A DNA stretch of 64,000 nucleotides, from positions 427,501 to 491,500 of the forward strand of contig NW_019028990.1 of NCBI RefSeq assembly GCF_002105155.1, read 5' to 3'. Positions 21,437-33,904 of the stretch are shown here, one piece after another. Under the pieces are notes generated by a model. That model did not search any database and was not told where the DNA came from. It saw nothing but the letters and a program-made list of their open reading frames with translations. This DNA comes from Lobosporangium transversale (Eukaryota; Mortierellomycota; Mortierellomycetes; Mortierellales; Mortierellaceae). A program made the translations under genes and the position numbers. The stretch's first letter is position 1. Every line of letters begins with the position of its first letter.

Positions 21437-21880
21437 ATTAAGCATCTCTCTTCCCATTGTGCGATGTGTGGGGTGTTGGAGAAGCAGGTGTCAGAAAGCC
21501 TGAAGTTCTTGGTAATCTTTGGTCGTTGAAAGTTTTTTTGCGGCTATTACCCTTCCTATGCTCTCTTCTGTATAATCAATCTTCTATTGATGCTCGAGAT
21601 TCCAGAACTAAACTAATAAATAAATAACGAGGGTTGCCCTAGGCTAGTCCTCATCTTTCTTTTTTTCGATGTGGCAGAAAAATGAAGGTGTGGTGGGACA
21701 GGAAAGGGTTACTAGCTCGGATAATGGACGTAAAGACGTCCTTTGTCGACTTAGTACTCCACAAAGCGTTGTGGTCTGGCAATGTGGTCAACAGAGGTGA
21801 TCAGTTGATGTATGAGCAGATCATGAAATCCACTAGGTGAGAGAATAGACCTGGCTTTTAAGTTAAAAATACGCGAGTTA
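21437..21880. other. Intergenic with a short hAT-end-like scrap
   Basis: No gene. About 30 bp at 21580-21615 (TATTGATGCTCGAGATTC) match the terminal repeat of the hAT element at 58197-62113. Confidence 0.5.
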
Positions 21881-22425
21881 AGAATTGAGGTGTCTGGTTA
21901 GCCGGTAAAAGATTGGCATCCAGGTTCAGCTAGAGGGTAGCTGGGTACCTCAGTTGACTGGCAATATCAACGCCTCCCATGTTGAATTTGTAGTCATTAA
22001 CAACTTTATATATCTTCAATTCTTTTCTTGGGGATGGACCAACGATCTCTCGCACTTTCGCTCCATTGGGACTCGTTACTCGAGGATGGCATCTCAACCC
22101 CATAACCTCCTATTCTCTTCCGACCATCCCATGAATGGTCGTCAACATCTTCACAAGCTCATTGTCGTGCCAGCATACAGATAAGGTATCTGCTTGTGCT
22201 ATTCCAGAGGGTGTATCCCAGTCCAAGTTTATATTGGAGTTCTTTTGGAATTCCTGCAATATTTCCGGCTGTCCCACATGCACCAATCCCTTGATCCCCG
22301 AAATACTAGAAGAGCTTGTCACTTGTGAAGTGACCATATTAAATATTGTATGCATACCTATCTTAGGGAAACTGTTACAGAAGGTCATTAACAAAACTTT
22401 GGATGAGGTTAATTAATTTGGAAAC
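21881..22425 (-). pseudogene. piggyBac-type transposase relic
   Basis: One frame on the minus strand, with an in-frame TAG near 22110, encodes IAQADTLSVCWHDNELVKML with a following TTIH. After the stop come KVREIVGPSPRKELKIYKVV and NDYKFNMGGVDIASQLR. The WxDNxxVxxLTTIH and (N)DYNxxMGGVDxxxQ motifs are landmarks of the PiggyBac DDE domain. Upstream and downstream parts are missing or full of stops. No terminal repeats were found. Confidence 0.7.
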
Positions 22426-22611
22426 AATACAAAGGATGAAGGCAAAAAGGTGTAAGTGTATCCACGATCGCAAAGGGACCAATTTGGAGTGATTTGGAGT
22501 GACATAAAAAAAATTAGTAGCGTTTTTTTTTTTTTTTTTTAGTCTTCATCGTCTTTATTATTCATTTCTAGATTATTAGATGGCAAATGCTTTGAAAAAA
22601 AGGAAAAAAAA

Positions 22612-22642
<31 letters not shown>

Positions 22643-22782
22643 GAAAAGAAAAGAAAAAAAAAAAGTAATTAAAAGAAATAAAAAAAATCATCCTCTTCCC
22701 CTCCTGACTCTTAAGAGTTTGTTTCAACGTTATCGAGAAGACAAAAAAAAAAAAAAAAAAAAAAAAGAAGCCTATATAATGA
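22426..22782. repeat. Homopolymer-rich spacer after the TBC gene
   Basis: Three A or T tracts (about 22522-22541, 22602-22670 with interruptions, 22743-22766) dominate. No gene. Confidence 0.7.
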
Positions 22783-25700
22783 TCAACGATTCAATGTCCC
22801 TGCTCTCTTCCTCGTCCGGAACATTGACAGTCCCGAAAGCCCAGAGGTGGTGGACATCCCAGACACGGAGGAAGCAGCGCTATTGGGCGTGGGCCGCTGT
22901 GTTAGCATGGACTGTTGTGAACGCGGTGCTAAAATAGAAGGAGACCCTCCTCCTTCAGAAGCTGGTGCTGTCGGCGATGTTGGCGCCGATTGTGTGAAAG
23001 CACTCAAGCTTGCTAAGGAGCGCGAGATAGACATCCGTGAACGTAATCTTGGTAGTGCAGGAAGCTCCTTGTCCAGAGATAGCACTCTCGTCCTACTTCT
23101 AGTATTACCATTACTACCCCCATTGCTGTTGTTGCTAGCGCTGGTGCTGGAACTATTATTCTGTCTTGGGTCATAGATGCTAATCCTCTTGTTGCTTTGT
23201 GTATCTACATCTACATCCTTAGCAATAGAAATAGGGCGTGCACCGGCCGTCATTGTCATGCTCTCATTACTGATCTCATCCTTGGGGTTGCTGTCGTTAC
23301 GATCAATATTTTTGCCGTTATCATTATTATCGCTGTCGTTATCATTGGCATTATTAAGATTATTACGGGTATTGGTATTACTGATAGTGTCATTGGTATT
23401 AGTGATGTGGGTATTAGTATTGGTAGTGTCGTTATTAATATTCGTATGAGTCGTTTTGGACATTGGCATTATCGTCATTGATGTTGCTGTGGTTGCTGTG
23501 GTGGTTGCCTCCTTGGCTTTGCCCCTGGACGGCTCCGATGGTGCTGGTGCGCTAGTGGTCGGCTTTGACTCATTTACTTCTAAGACTTCTTGACTCCCCT
23601 CAGTTTCCTTGAGGATTCCAAGGCTATAACCACCGGCACCACTGTTACTTCGTGTTCCTCGTCCTCCATCCTTTTCCTTTTCCTTCTCCTTTTGCTTCTT
23701 TTCTTTTTCCCTCTCCTTCTCTTTGGCTTCCATCTCTTCTTCAGTGGCCGCACTTATCTTCTCAATATCCTCTCTCCTAAGTCGAATCCTGTATGCAGTC
23801 TTATCCAATAACACTTCTGGCCCCAATATCTCAAGTGGTACATGTAAAAGGAAATCCATACACTCCGATGTCGACGGACAATTGTCCAAGAGGTGCCTTC
23901 GACAGATCCTTAACACCGCCAAAGCCACTCTGAACAAGGTTTTGACGCCATCGAAATAAAACACATCCCAGACTCTCAGGACAGACGCCCAGGGAAGTGA
24001 CATTGTGAAGAGCGGCAGAAACCATTGTGTCATATACATGATGGGGGACATCTCGTTCTTCTTTAGGTGCTGTGCTAGTCGTGAATCCTGTATTTCAAGC
24101 AAACGTTCAAAAACCCCTGCATCAATCCGGAGCTGCCGTAAATTGGGCGTAAAGTACTCGTTCAAGTAGTTCTCAATGGTTGCGACTAGGAGCCAGAATG
24201 CCTCTTCGACAGGCATTTGCATCAGCATCATTCCCACAAGACGACCCATTCCTTGACAGTAACCCACACTGGGCTTGTAGTGAGCGTAGGCCTTCAAAAT
24301 CGAATGGAGATCTTCTTGACCTGTTCCTCCCATACCATCCCGGAAATGAACATGGTCTGGATAGCAGCGGTTGACATCTCGAGCAATGACGTCATGAATA
24401 GGAATATGCCCTCTTGTCTGCAGCTCTTGGAATAGCCCTGGGACATGGTAGTGATGTGAATTGGCTAGGAATTGCCATACACGTCCACGAACCGATGTAG
24501 GCACTCCTCGTCTGGCAAGCTTTTTATACTGTACACAAGGTTTTGCGAGGTTAATATATGTAAAAATAAAATAATAATAAAAAGTACAGTACAAATATAT
24601 ATTTTTTTTTTTTTTTTTTTTTTTTGTAATACCTTGCTCGACTTCTTGACTTGATCAGGCTGCAGATGAGCAAGGGCATAGAGCCATTTGCTCTCGCTCA
24701 TTCGAATGTAGTCCCTTTGCTTCCTCATCGCGCGTCTGCGTTCATGGTCGGCCAAAAATTTCGAGTCCAGTTTAGTAGCCTTGAGAGTCTCGCCTACAAG
24801 CGTTGTCGAAGCCATTGCTGTCATACCATTGTGATCTTGTTGCTGTTCCTCATCAAAGTTCCCGAGGATGAAGCCATAGTCATTCACAATCACAGCTGAC
24901 TTCTTTTCCGCGGTGGATCCAGAGCCAGATCCATTGCTTGATGGCGGCCCATCTCCTCCTCCTCCTGCCTCAGTAAGCTCTTCTCCATCTCCACCACCCA
25001 GGCTCATGACTATCGAGTCGCCTTCATCTTCATCAAATTCCGAGAAATCAAACATGTCATCAAAATCATCCACTTCAAGTACAAGCGCACTAAGTGGACG
25101 AGAATCCACTCCTCCTTCAATACCATTTCCTAGCACATGTGGTTTCTTGGAATCCTCTTCAGTGGAATGATACGATCGTCGTTTCGCTTTTCCAAACCAG
25201 TTGCTCATCGATCGATGCTGTTTCTCGAGCTGAGGATGACTTGAGTGACTCATACCCGACGTCAAATGCTGTTGTTGCGATAGCTGCTGCTGCTGTAGTT
25301 GTTGATGATGCATATGAATCTGGAACTTTGAAGAAGAAGTAGACTGCGTGCTCGTCATCGTGAACGTTGTCGCTTCACTCAGTCTACGTTGATGGCCCGT
25401 CTTCTTCCTTCTAAATTCATTGACAGCAATATACCCACCCGCTCCATCGGTCGTGAACTTTGGTGGTGGCAAAGGTGGAAGTTGAGGTAGCGGTGTAATA
25501 TGATGGACAAAAGAATCGGTACTAATACCAGTACTAGCACTATTATCAGCACCGCCACCATTACTAGTATTACTACCTCCCGCTGCCATTGCTGCTGTTG
25601 CTGTTGCTGTTGGCGCTGCTGTTACTGCCCTTCCATGGACATATTGGTCCATAATTCGTGTTTCTTCTAATCCAGACACCTTTCGTTGCTGTTGCTGTTG

Positions 25701-28700
25701 AGGACTCAGGTCTGGATGGCGCGCTGGGCCAGAGTTAGATCGTTGATGACCACTCCGGTCGGTCATACTCCATTGCCGCAAGCGCTCCAATCTACTGGAC
25801 ACGAATGAATAACCAGTGGAAGTAGAGTGGATGCTACTGCTATAGCTAGAAGCCGAAGTTGGGGCTGCAGCTGGGACTGGAATAGGAACCGGAATTGAGG
25901 CCGGGACTGAGGCAGCAGTTGGAGGTTGGATCCCTAATAAGATTGCTGGACGCTCCCTGACAGACCGACTCCGAGATCGTCCAAAAAATCCAGTACTTTT
26001 ATTGGTTGTTGTCGTCGATGTTGTCGTTGTTTCCTTATCGTCCAATGCCGCCGTGGTCGCGACCGATGTCATAGATGGGTCGTTCGACAGCATACGTACG
26101 ACTTTGAGATCCACAGGTATTCTGGAGGTGCGATCAGCAAATAATCCAGCATCGGGGGCAATCGAAAACCCTACTCTCCGAAGGACATTATGTGTTTTGG
26201 ATCGAAGATCACCAAAAACTGCAGCAAAATTGCGCTCATTCTGCGGTTGATGATTAAGGTACTGATTTTGGATTTGGAACTCTATAGCTGCTTCGGGTGT
26301 GTCAAACAAAGGAGATGCAAGAGATGATGATGAAGAAGTTGAATCTTTGTTCGTCCGAAGTCGTCCTGGCTTTTTACTACTACTTTTACTACTGCCGTTG
26401 CTGCTACTTTTTTTGGGAGGTGTCGGCGGTTGTTCTTCATTGGTCGGGGTCCCTGGGCGACTTGAGCGGGCAATAGTAGCGGTAGCCATGGACTCTGTCT
26501 CAAAATCACATACTAGTACTTCTGCTTTTACAAATCCATCGAGTTGCGTGCTTGAGTTTCTTGCTGCCGAACCACCTGAATTGAGCGGATATACATGTTT
26601 AGATGACCCTGACACCAAAGAGTTATTGGAAGATGAAGGTGTGGAGAGTTGATAAAGGGGTGTGGCAGATGATGACGATGATTGCAATAGTGTTGATCCT
26701 GACCCTGGCTCTAGTCCTATTTGCTCCTGTTGTTGCTGTTGTTGCTGTTGTTGCTGTTGTTGCTGTTGCTGTTGCTGATTAATAGTATTATTTGACTTGA
26801 ACATATTTGATTTGAAAACACTTGATTTGATTCCCAGCATATTGGTTGTGATAGTTGCTGAGGAGCCATTAAGATTATTATTTGAAGAATTCGTATTAGT
26901 AGTAGCTGCTGTTGCTGTTGATTGTGTTGATGTTTGTGAAGATGATAATACAGTATTCAAATCCTTTTGCTGTTGTTTAGAAGATGAACTTTTGGAGTAG
27001 AGTGAAAATCCACAGCGAGAGGCTCCATGGGATGGGGGAGCAAGGTCAGCAGTGCTCAGTGGTCTAAACGACGCTGGAACCTCTGAGAGCGATAAACTCC
27101 GCTGCAACAAGGACGAGGGAGGAGCTGCTGGTGAAGAAATAACAAGTCTTCTTGGTGTATTGGCTTGAGAGATAACTGTACGCTTCAGGTTATCAGCACT
27201 CATCACCTTTCGAGGCCCCTGTGCCTGAAGACTATCCGCCCTTTCTTTCCTTCTCCCCCCTCGCTCCTCGCCATTTAACCTTCCAATATATGGCTCTACT
27301 GTGACAAGCGTTGTAAGCTCTGGCCCAAGTAATGGAGTCTTTTGTTCTATTGTCGCCACCGTTGTCGGCGTCACAATTGTTGGTTTTACTATTACAGATG
27401 ACAATGGTGATGCTAATGAAGATGGCGCTTCTGCGGATGCTGTTACTTTTGCTGCTGCTCCTGTTACATCTGCTTCTGCTTCTGCGTCAGGTTTGTTTAA
27501 GGGGTCTTGTGTGAGTGCTATCGTGGAGGCAACACTTTGCCCTGATTCTGTAAGTGCAGAGAGTGTGAACCCAGAGTTCTTTTCTTGTGAGGGAGAGGAG
27601 GGAAAGGAGGAACAATTGTTGTTTTGTGCAGAAGCAAGGGCCTTTTCTACGGACATATAGAATGATGATTGTGACCCTGTCCTTGGCCGAGCAGCTTTTG
27701 TTTCCTCTGTTACTGTTGTTGTTGTTGCTGTCGCCGCTGCTGAATGTTGTGTTGGAGACGAGACCGTTGAAGGCGTGGAGTTGGTACTATTGCCATGGGT
27801 AATGACACTGATACTCGGAGAGGAGAGTTTCAGTGACGGTGGAGGTGAGGGTGAAGGTGAGCTTGAAGGCGAGAGTGATGGTGAAGTTGGCATAATAAAC
27901 TGTGAGCTGTTACTTTTGGGCGTTGTTGATGGTGATGAAAAATCGATATTTTGTTCCTGAAACAAACCCACGTTTCCTTCACAAAAGCCCTATTGCAAAA
28001 ATGGAGGGAGAAAAGGTGTGGGAGGTGTGGGGAGAGGAGAGGTTGGAGAGGAAGGGGAAATGTTGGACAAGACGGAAGAAGTAAAAAAGGAAGGCGAGAG
28101 AAGGGGTGATGATGTTGAGACACAAAGAAAAAAAAAATGAAGACCATGCAGAGTATAAGTACCCGTGCGTGCATGACATTCAAATGTAAGAGCACGCCCA
28201 CGCCAATTGTTTTTTTTTTTTTTTTTTTTTATTCGACATCATGCAGAAGCAACATTGTGAAAGAGAACTCGAGTAAAACGACCGTTGTTATTGTTTTTGC
28301 TTTTTTGTTTTTTTTTTTTTTTTCTCCTTCTCTCCTTGTCAAAAGGTATCCCAATCATTATCTTTTTTAAAAGAAAGAAAAAAATAATAATAGAGTAGCG
28401 GAGTGAAAGCGATGAAAGGCAATGCGCACCAGCCAGGCTAAGCCAAGCCAAGCCAAGCCCAACTCCAAGAGCCTAAAAGGGTGGTTCGCGTACACAGTCA
28501 GTCAACCCTATGCTTACCATGCAAAGACCACTTTCCAGACGTTCTATTAGAACAACCTGTTCTCCTGAGAATCCGGAATATTGCAACCAGGAAGTAAAAA
28601 AAAAAAAGAGAGAGAAAGAGTCAAGCAGATCAGATCCAGGCGATGAGAAGAGATAAGGGTTAAGCAATTGTAACGCACAGGTCAATTGATGTTTAAAAAA

Positions 28701-29157
28701 CACGCAAGAACAAGCGAGAAGAAAGAGAAAGGAAAGAAAGAAAGGTTGGGAAAAGATAAGAGGAATGCGTGAGAAGTTGGAACAAGTGGGTGGATGAGAA
28801 AAGTAGGGAGCGCATGAAACGGACGGGCGCCGCAAAAGAAAGAAAACACAAGGGAAATTAAAACCGATGAAAGAACGAACAAACAAACAAATAAACAAAG
28901 TAAAGAAAGTATAAAGAGGCAAAGAGAACGAGGAGTGGTGCGAAAGGACCATTGTCAGTCATGCTTTCTTTCATTTTCATTTTCGTACGACAATCGGTTC
29001 TTATTTTCCACCCCTTCTGGAGGGATGGAAACACAGAGGGATATCAACCCCCAATTCTGCAAAAAAGAAAAAAAAAACATGCGCTCACCAGCAAAAATCA
29101 AGAGATCTTGAGGATTCTGGACCGGAACGTTACAACGTGCTACACCCTGTGCAATCC
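22783..29157 (-). CDS. Large TBC-domain Rab GTPase-activating protein
   Basis: Four exons can be joined in frame: 29089-29157 (start uncertain), 28518-28564, 24633-27956 and 22783-24528, all GT-AG, more than 1,700 residues. The long third exon is mostly low complexity (S, T, P, Q), with a CAG/CAA polyQ tract at about 26722-26778. The last exon opens with the TBC domain: RRGVPTSVRGRVW, the arginine-finger motif IARDVNRCYPDH, the glutamine-finger motif PSVGYCQGMG, and WDVFYFDG. A charged coiled-coil (KEKEREKEKKQKEKEKEKDG) and an S/N-rich tail follow. TBC proteins speed GTP hydrolysis by Rabs in membrane traffic; both catalytic fingers are present. The small upstream exons give GVARCNVPVQNPQDLLIFAG followed by EQVVLIERLESGLCM. 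No ATG was fixed, and the true 5' end may lie above 29157. Confidence 0.8.
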
Positions 29158-31599
29158 CTGTCAAGATAATGCCATCTGGCGGTGGGCGAAGTCGTTTGTT
29201 ACAGTTGTTACAGTAGTTGCCATTAGAAAAGCCCAGTGGACGTTGACATTGTTTAATCGATGAAGTTATGGGAGGATATTAGTATTGACAATAGAGTTTG
29301 CGTTGGCAAAAGAAAAGAGCAAAAATGGAGGCATTGGCGTTGGCATTGGCATTGGCATTGAGATTGATGTTGGCATAAGCATTGATGTTGATATTGATAT
29401 TGACAGCGATATTGACAGTAAAGAGGATTGACGGTGCACGATACAACGAAAAGCGAGAACGTGACATTGAGGACAAGAGACAAAAGATGACCGTGAGTAA
29501 TTTGAAACTTGAAAGCAATTCAGTTTCAGGCATCACTTTTTATTTTATTTTTTATTTATTTATTTTTTTCTTAACATCTTTTTACCATTGGTCCGCACCT
29601 CGAAGCAATCTGATGGAACCTCATGGTCAGAGAAGTGCGATGACTGTGGCTCCATTCAAGAGAAGGGAAAGACGGAACGAATGCTGAGGAGACAGGTTGA
29701 TAAAAAAAGAAAAGAAAAAAGAGCAAAGGCTTATGTATTCTTTCATAAAAGACAACAGAGACCCTTCAACGAGACAAAAGGAAGTAGCTGAAATTTATGA
29801 AAACAAAGAGGAAAAGAATGAAAAGAACAAAGTGAATTTGTGTCTGTAGGCGTGTATGTGTTATGGATGTATGTGTGTAAGGGAATGTGAAGGGCGTGGG
29901 GGTGAGAATATGATTGTATGAATATCTGAGGATAGAGAACAGACAAGAAAGAAAAGGGTTTTTTTTTCCAGAGAGAAAAGAAGTGACAGAGAGAAAGTGA
30001 GGGGTTAGGGAACAGGTAAACCTGCCAGTCAGTCAGTCAGTCAGCCCAGCCCAGCCCAGAGCCTGGCCTGTTCGGGAGGGAGAGGAATGAATGGGATGAA
30101 GCAAATGGGACAGTTGGAATCGACACAATTGACAGAGTAGAAGATAAACCAACAAAACCAGGAGACAAGGTGTGCAAGGAACCATTTCAAGCTTGATGTA
30201 CGCGTTGACTGAACGGTGTTATTACACTACAGCTCCACCTCTACGGTTGCTACAACTACAACTTCTAGTTGTCGCATCTACTTTCAACTACAATGGAACC
30301 GGAAACGGAGGACAAAGAAAGGAAAAAGGCGCATTCTTCCTTTCTCCATTGTCTCTCGTTCCACCCTCCCTCTTGTTTGAAATCTGCGCATGGTTCAGCA
30401 CGTTTCACAAAAGATCCATCCCTTGGAGACCGGCGCGAGTGGATTGGAGGAAGGATGCATCCAATATTGTGTTTATATGCACACATGTATTTTTTTTTTT
30501 TTTTTTTTTTTCGCGTTCTCAAAAAAGACGTGTGTATTGCCATGCCTGCATGTCCTGTGCCTCTGCTTATCGACTCTACCAACTCTATCGATCTGTTTAT
30601 CTGCCCATCTGCCCATCTGTTCCTGATCCCTGGATCCTGACCCTGACCCTGACCCTGATTCTGATCCTGATTCTGTTGATCAGGTAGTTCTAAAAGGGAA
30701 CCAACTGCCTACTCAAGCAACCAAGCAAACCAAATGAGTAACTCCAGCAGCAGTAGAAGCAGTGCTTTTTCATAGGATTTCTCATCTCGCCTCCTATTCT
30801 CTCTCGATTTCTACTCTTTCTATTACTGAATATGAATCATGTCATCTTTTTTGTTTTGCCGCGAGTAAATCCTCCCGAAAGGAGTTCCCGCCTTGATATT
30901 TATATTTTTCTATTGCATTCTATTATGTGTGTCATGAAGATTGAGAGATTGAAATAATTACTGATCATTTATTACTGTTTTTTTTTTTTTTTTTTTTTTT
31001 TTTTCACCCGCCAGGTCTCAATGATACCACATTAGCTGAAGAATAAGATCTGGGAAAAAAAAAAAAAAAAAAAAAAAACTCACTATCGTCCCCCCTCTCC
31101 TTCCTTAGCCCTCCTCCTCCTACTTCCTCCTACTTCCTCCTAGACAATTATTTGTTCGTGTGCTGCGTTTTATTTGATTATTTGATGACAGAATGACAAT
31201 GATTGACTACACAAACAGTAAACACATATGACACTTCTTTCATCATCTCTCCATCTAATAAGAACTTTTCTTCCTTCTTTTTTTTTTTCCTTCCAAAATG
31301 AACGCGTAACTGAACCATGACATTGTGACTTCTTTATTCGGTCCTGAAACTAAAAGACCCTTTTTCTTCTTTCCAATGTCTGCTCTCAATTGCCTTTGTG
31401 TGACAACTGAAAGAGAATTGCATGAAAGAAAAAGAAAAAAAGAAAGATGCAACTTTTTCAGTCCATGTTTATGCAACCAGTTGTTAGGGCTTCTTTGTTC
31501 GGGTTCCAAACGCCAGCGTGTGTATTTTTAGGGTCTTACATTATTTATTTCAGTATGTACACACACACACACAAAAAAAAGGGCTACCCCCTTTTTTAT
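29158..31599. other. Long intergenic stretch between TBC and catalase
   Basis: 2.4 kb with no supportable intact gene. It may hold the first TBC exon: the minus strand at 29170-29268 stays open (QCQRPLGFSNGNYCNNCNKR) but has no ATG. Simple repeats are frequent: CAGTCAGTCAG with CCCAG units at 30026-30060, CCTGA/TTCTGA repeats at 30636-30678, and T or A tracts at about 30489-30511, 30980-31004 and 31055-31078. Confidence 0.55.
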
Positions 31600-33825
31600 T
31601 TACAATTTCTTGCCGCGTGCCTTGAGACCTTCTTCAACACGAACGCCCCAAGTGGGATCTGCCTTATTGAACAATGCAATCTGGCGCTTGATAATCTCAA
31701 GATTCTTGACCTTACTCATATGATCGATAAGATTACCCACAAGGTCATCCTGTTCTTTACCCTTCAATAGACGGTACAAGTTACCAGGCTGAACAAAGTC
31801 ATCGTCGCTCTTTCGGAAAGGGTAACGGCCCGTAGCTCCATATAACTGTACAGAGGATGGCCTCACACGAATGTCATGATCCTGTTGCGCAGGCCCCTTT
31901 GGATCTCGGGACTGAGGCTCATAGTTGGGTGCATTGTTAAAGTTCTCTGAAAAATTCATAGGTCCATCACGTTGATAATTAGCAACGATGGTTCTGTAGG
32001 GCTGATTGATGGGTAGTTGCAGATAGTTGGTGCCGAGACGGTGACGATGTGTATCTGGGTACGAAAACAGACGCCCCTGTAGCATCTTGTCGTTTGTAAC
32101 ATCAATGCCAGGAACCATGTGTGAAGGCGAGAAAGCTGCTTGCTCCACCTCTGCAAAATAATTCTTTGGGTTACGGTTCAAGGTCAGCTTTCCAATCTTC
32201 TGGAGAGGATAGTCAGAGTGGGGCCAAACTTTGGTGACATCTAAAAATTTAAGGAAAGGTAGGGCAAAATAACATTCATGTTAATTCGATATCCAATGCA
32301 GTTTCCGCATCGACTGTATTCGATAAGCTTTAGTTTTAATCACAACAACTCACCAAAGACATTCCATCTATACTTGGCGGCATCTTCTTCCTTCATGGCT
32401 CTATTAGATAAATAAGAATAATAATAAAAAGTTTTAAAAAGAGTTTGCTGCCGCTCACGTCTTGCATTTGTTTACCATTGATTGAACAACTTACTGTAGA
32501 TAGACAGTCCAAGAGGGGAAATCGCCCTTTTCAATAGACTCGAACAAATCCTCGGTATTGCTATCGGGATTCTCGGTATCGAGTTTCTTTGCCTCCTCTG
32601 CGGTATGGTTCCTGATGCCTTGATCGGTCTTGAAATGCCACTTGACAAGATGTGCAATTCCTTGAGAATTAACGAGCTTAAGTGTATGAGATGAATATCC
32701 ATTCATGTGACGGAACGAATAAGGCGTACCACGGTTTGAAAACAGGATTGTGACCTGATGAAGTGACTCTGGTGTAAGTGATAAAAAGTCCCAATAAGCA
32801 TCAGGATCCTTCAAGTTCGTCTGAGGGTTGCGTTTCTGAGTGTGGATAAAGTCAGGGAACTTGAGAGGATCACGGCTATGGAGAGAGGAATATGTCGATG
32901 AGAATAGGATCCATATTGATACATTACAAGGATGAATGTTTCTCTCATAGACAAGGAAGAGACTTACATGAAGAAGACAGGGGTGTTATTGCCAACCATA
33001 TCCCAGTTACCCTCTTCGGTATAGAACTTCAGAGCGAAGCCACGAGGATCACGAAGAGAGTCGCTAGTTCCCTTCTCACCTCCAACAGTAGAGAAGCGTG
33101 CAAAGACTGGAGTCTTGATTCCGGGTTTTTCCAGGAATTTTGCACAGGTGAGCTGAGACAGATCCGCTGTCACCTCTGTTTGAGAACGAGTTCCACATTA
33201 GATCATGTGGTTTGGAGAAAAGTAAAGATGGAGACACCACCATTAATAGACCAATAGCGAGCAAGTCGGATTTCCCATAGGTAAAAAAAAAAAAGCCATG
33301 ATGTTAAAATTTATCACTGGAGGGAATGATGTGACCACAATTAACTAAATATGTCCAATGTAGGGTGGATATGAGAATGCGCAGTACAGAACCATTCTGG
33401 TTCTCACGTCCCACAGCTATTGCCAGTCACCGGTCATTGATCTAGTCCTCAAGTGGTCAATGTAGACCCTGCTATATCGAAGAAAACTCTATTTCATTCC
33501 CTTTTTAAAAAAAAAAAACCTTACCAAAGAAACCATGGGCTCCAGAGCCTTTGGCATGAACAACACGCTCAGGAATACGTTCACGGTCAAAGCGTGCAAG
33601 CTTGTCGATAAGATGAAAATCTTGAATAAGCACGGGGCCGAACTCGCCGGCAGTCATTGAGTTTTGGTTATCATCCACGGGATTTCCTATTAAAAAAGCG
33701 CATGGTGAATTTAATAAGTACTTCATAGACGTGGGAAAATTTTAGACTGGCTTGAACTGACCATTGTTTGTGGTGAGAACGTTGTTCTGAGGTGTAGCAA
33801 GGATAGTAGGAGCTTCTTGGCCCAT
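31600..33825 (-). CDS. Catalase, small-subunit type
   Basis: Six exons (33762-33825, 33525-33686, 32968-33175, 32495-32875, 32354-32400, 31600-32240) splice through GT-AG introns to exactly 500 residues, typical of small-subunit haem catalases. Active-site landmarks are present: distal His65 in [16 protein letters not shown], distal Asn138 in [14 protein letters not shown], and the proximal haem ligand Tyr348 in [14 protein letters not shown]. The [12 protein letters not shown] motif is created exactly across an exon junction, which supports that splice. The enzyme converts hydrogen peroxide to water and oxygen. The C-terminus is GKKL, at best a weak PTS1, so peroxisomal import is uncertain. 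Confidence 0.95.
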
Positions 33826-33873
33826 GGTGAGAATAAATTATGTTGTGATGGGGAGAATATGAAGGAAATGAGG

Positions 33874-33904
<31 letters not shown>

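Noticed and set aside
23177..23481. Hydrophobic leucine-rich open frames opposite the TBC gene
   Set aside because: They are antisense shadows of the S/N/T-rich low-complexity tail of the TBC protein.
30636..30678. CCTGACCCTGA-type repeat, somewhat telomere-like
   Set aside because: Only a few units that degrade into TTCTGAT; it lies between housekeeping genes and the unit is not a known fungal telomere repeat.
33261..33524. Extra coding sequence in the long second catalase intron
   Set aside because: Exons on either side join directly across the [13 protein letters not shown] region of the family, so nothing is missing.
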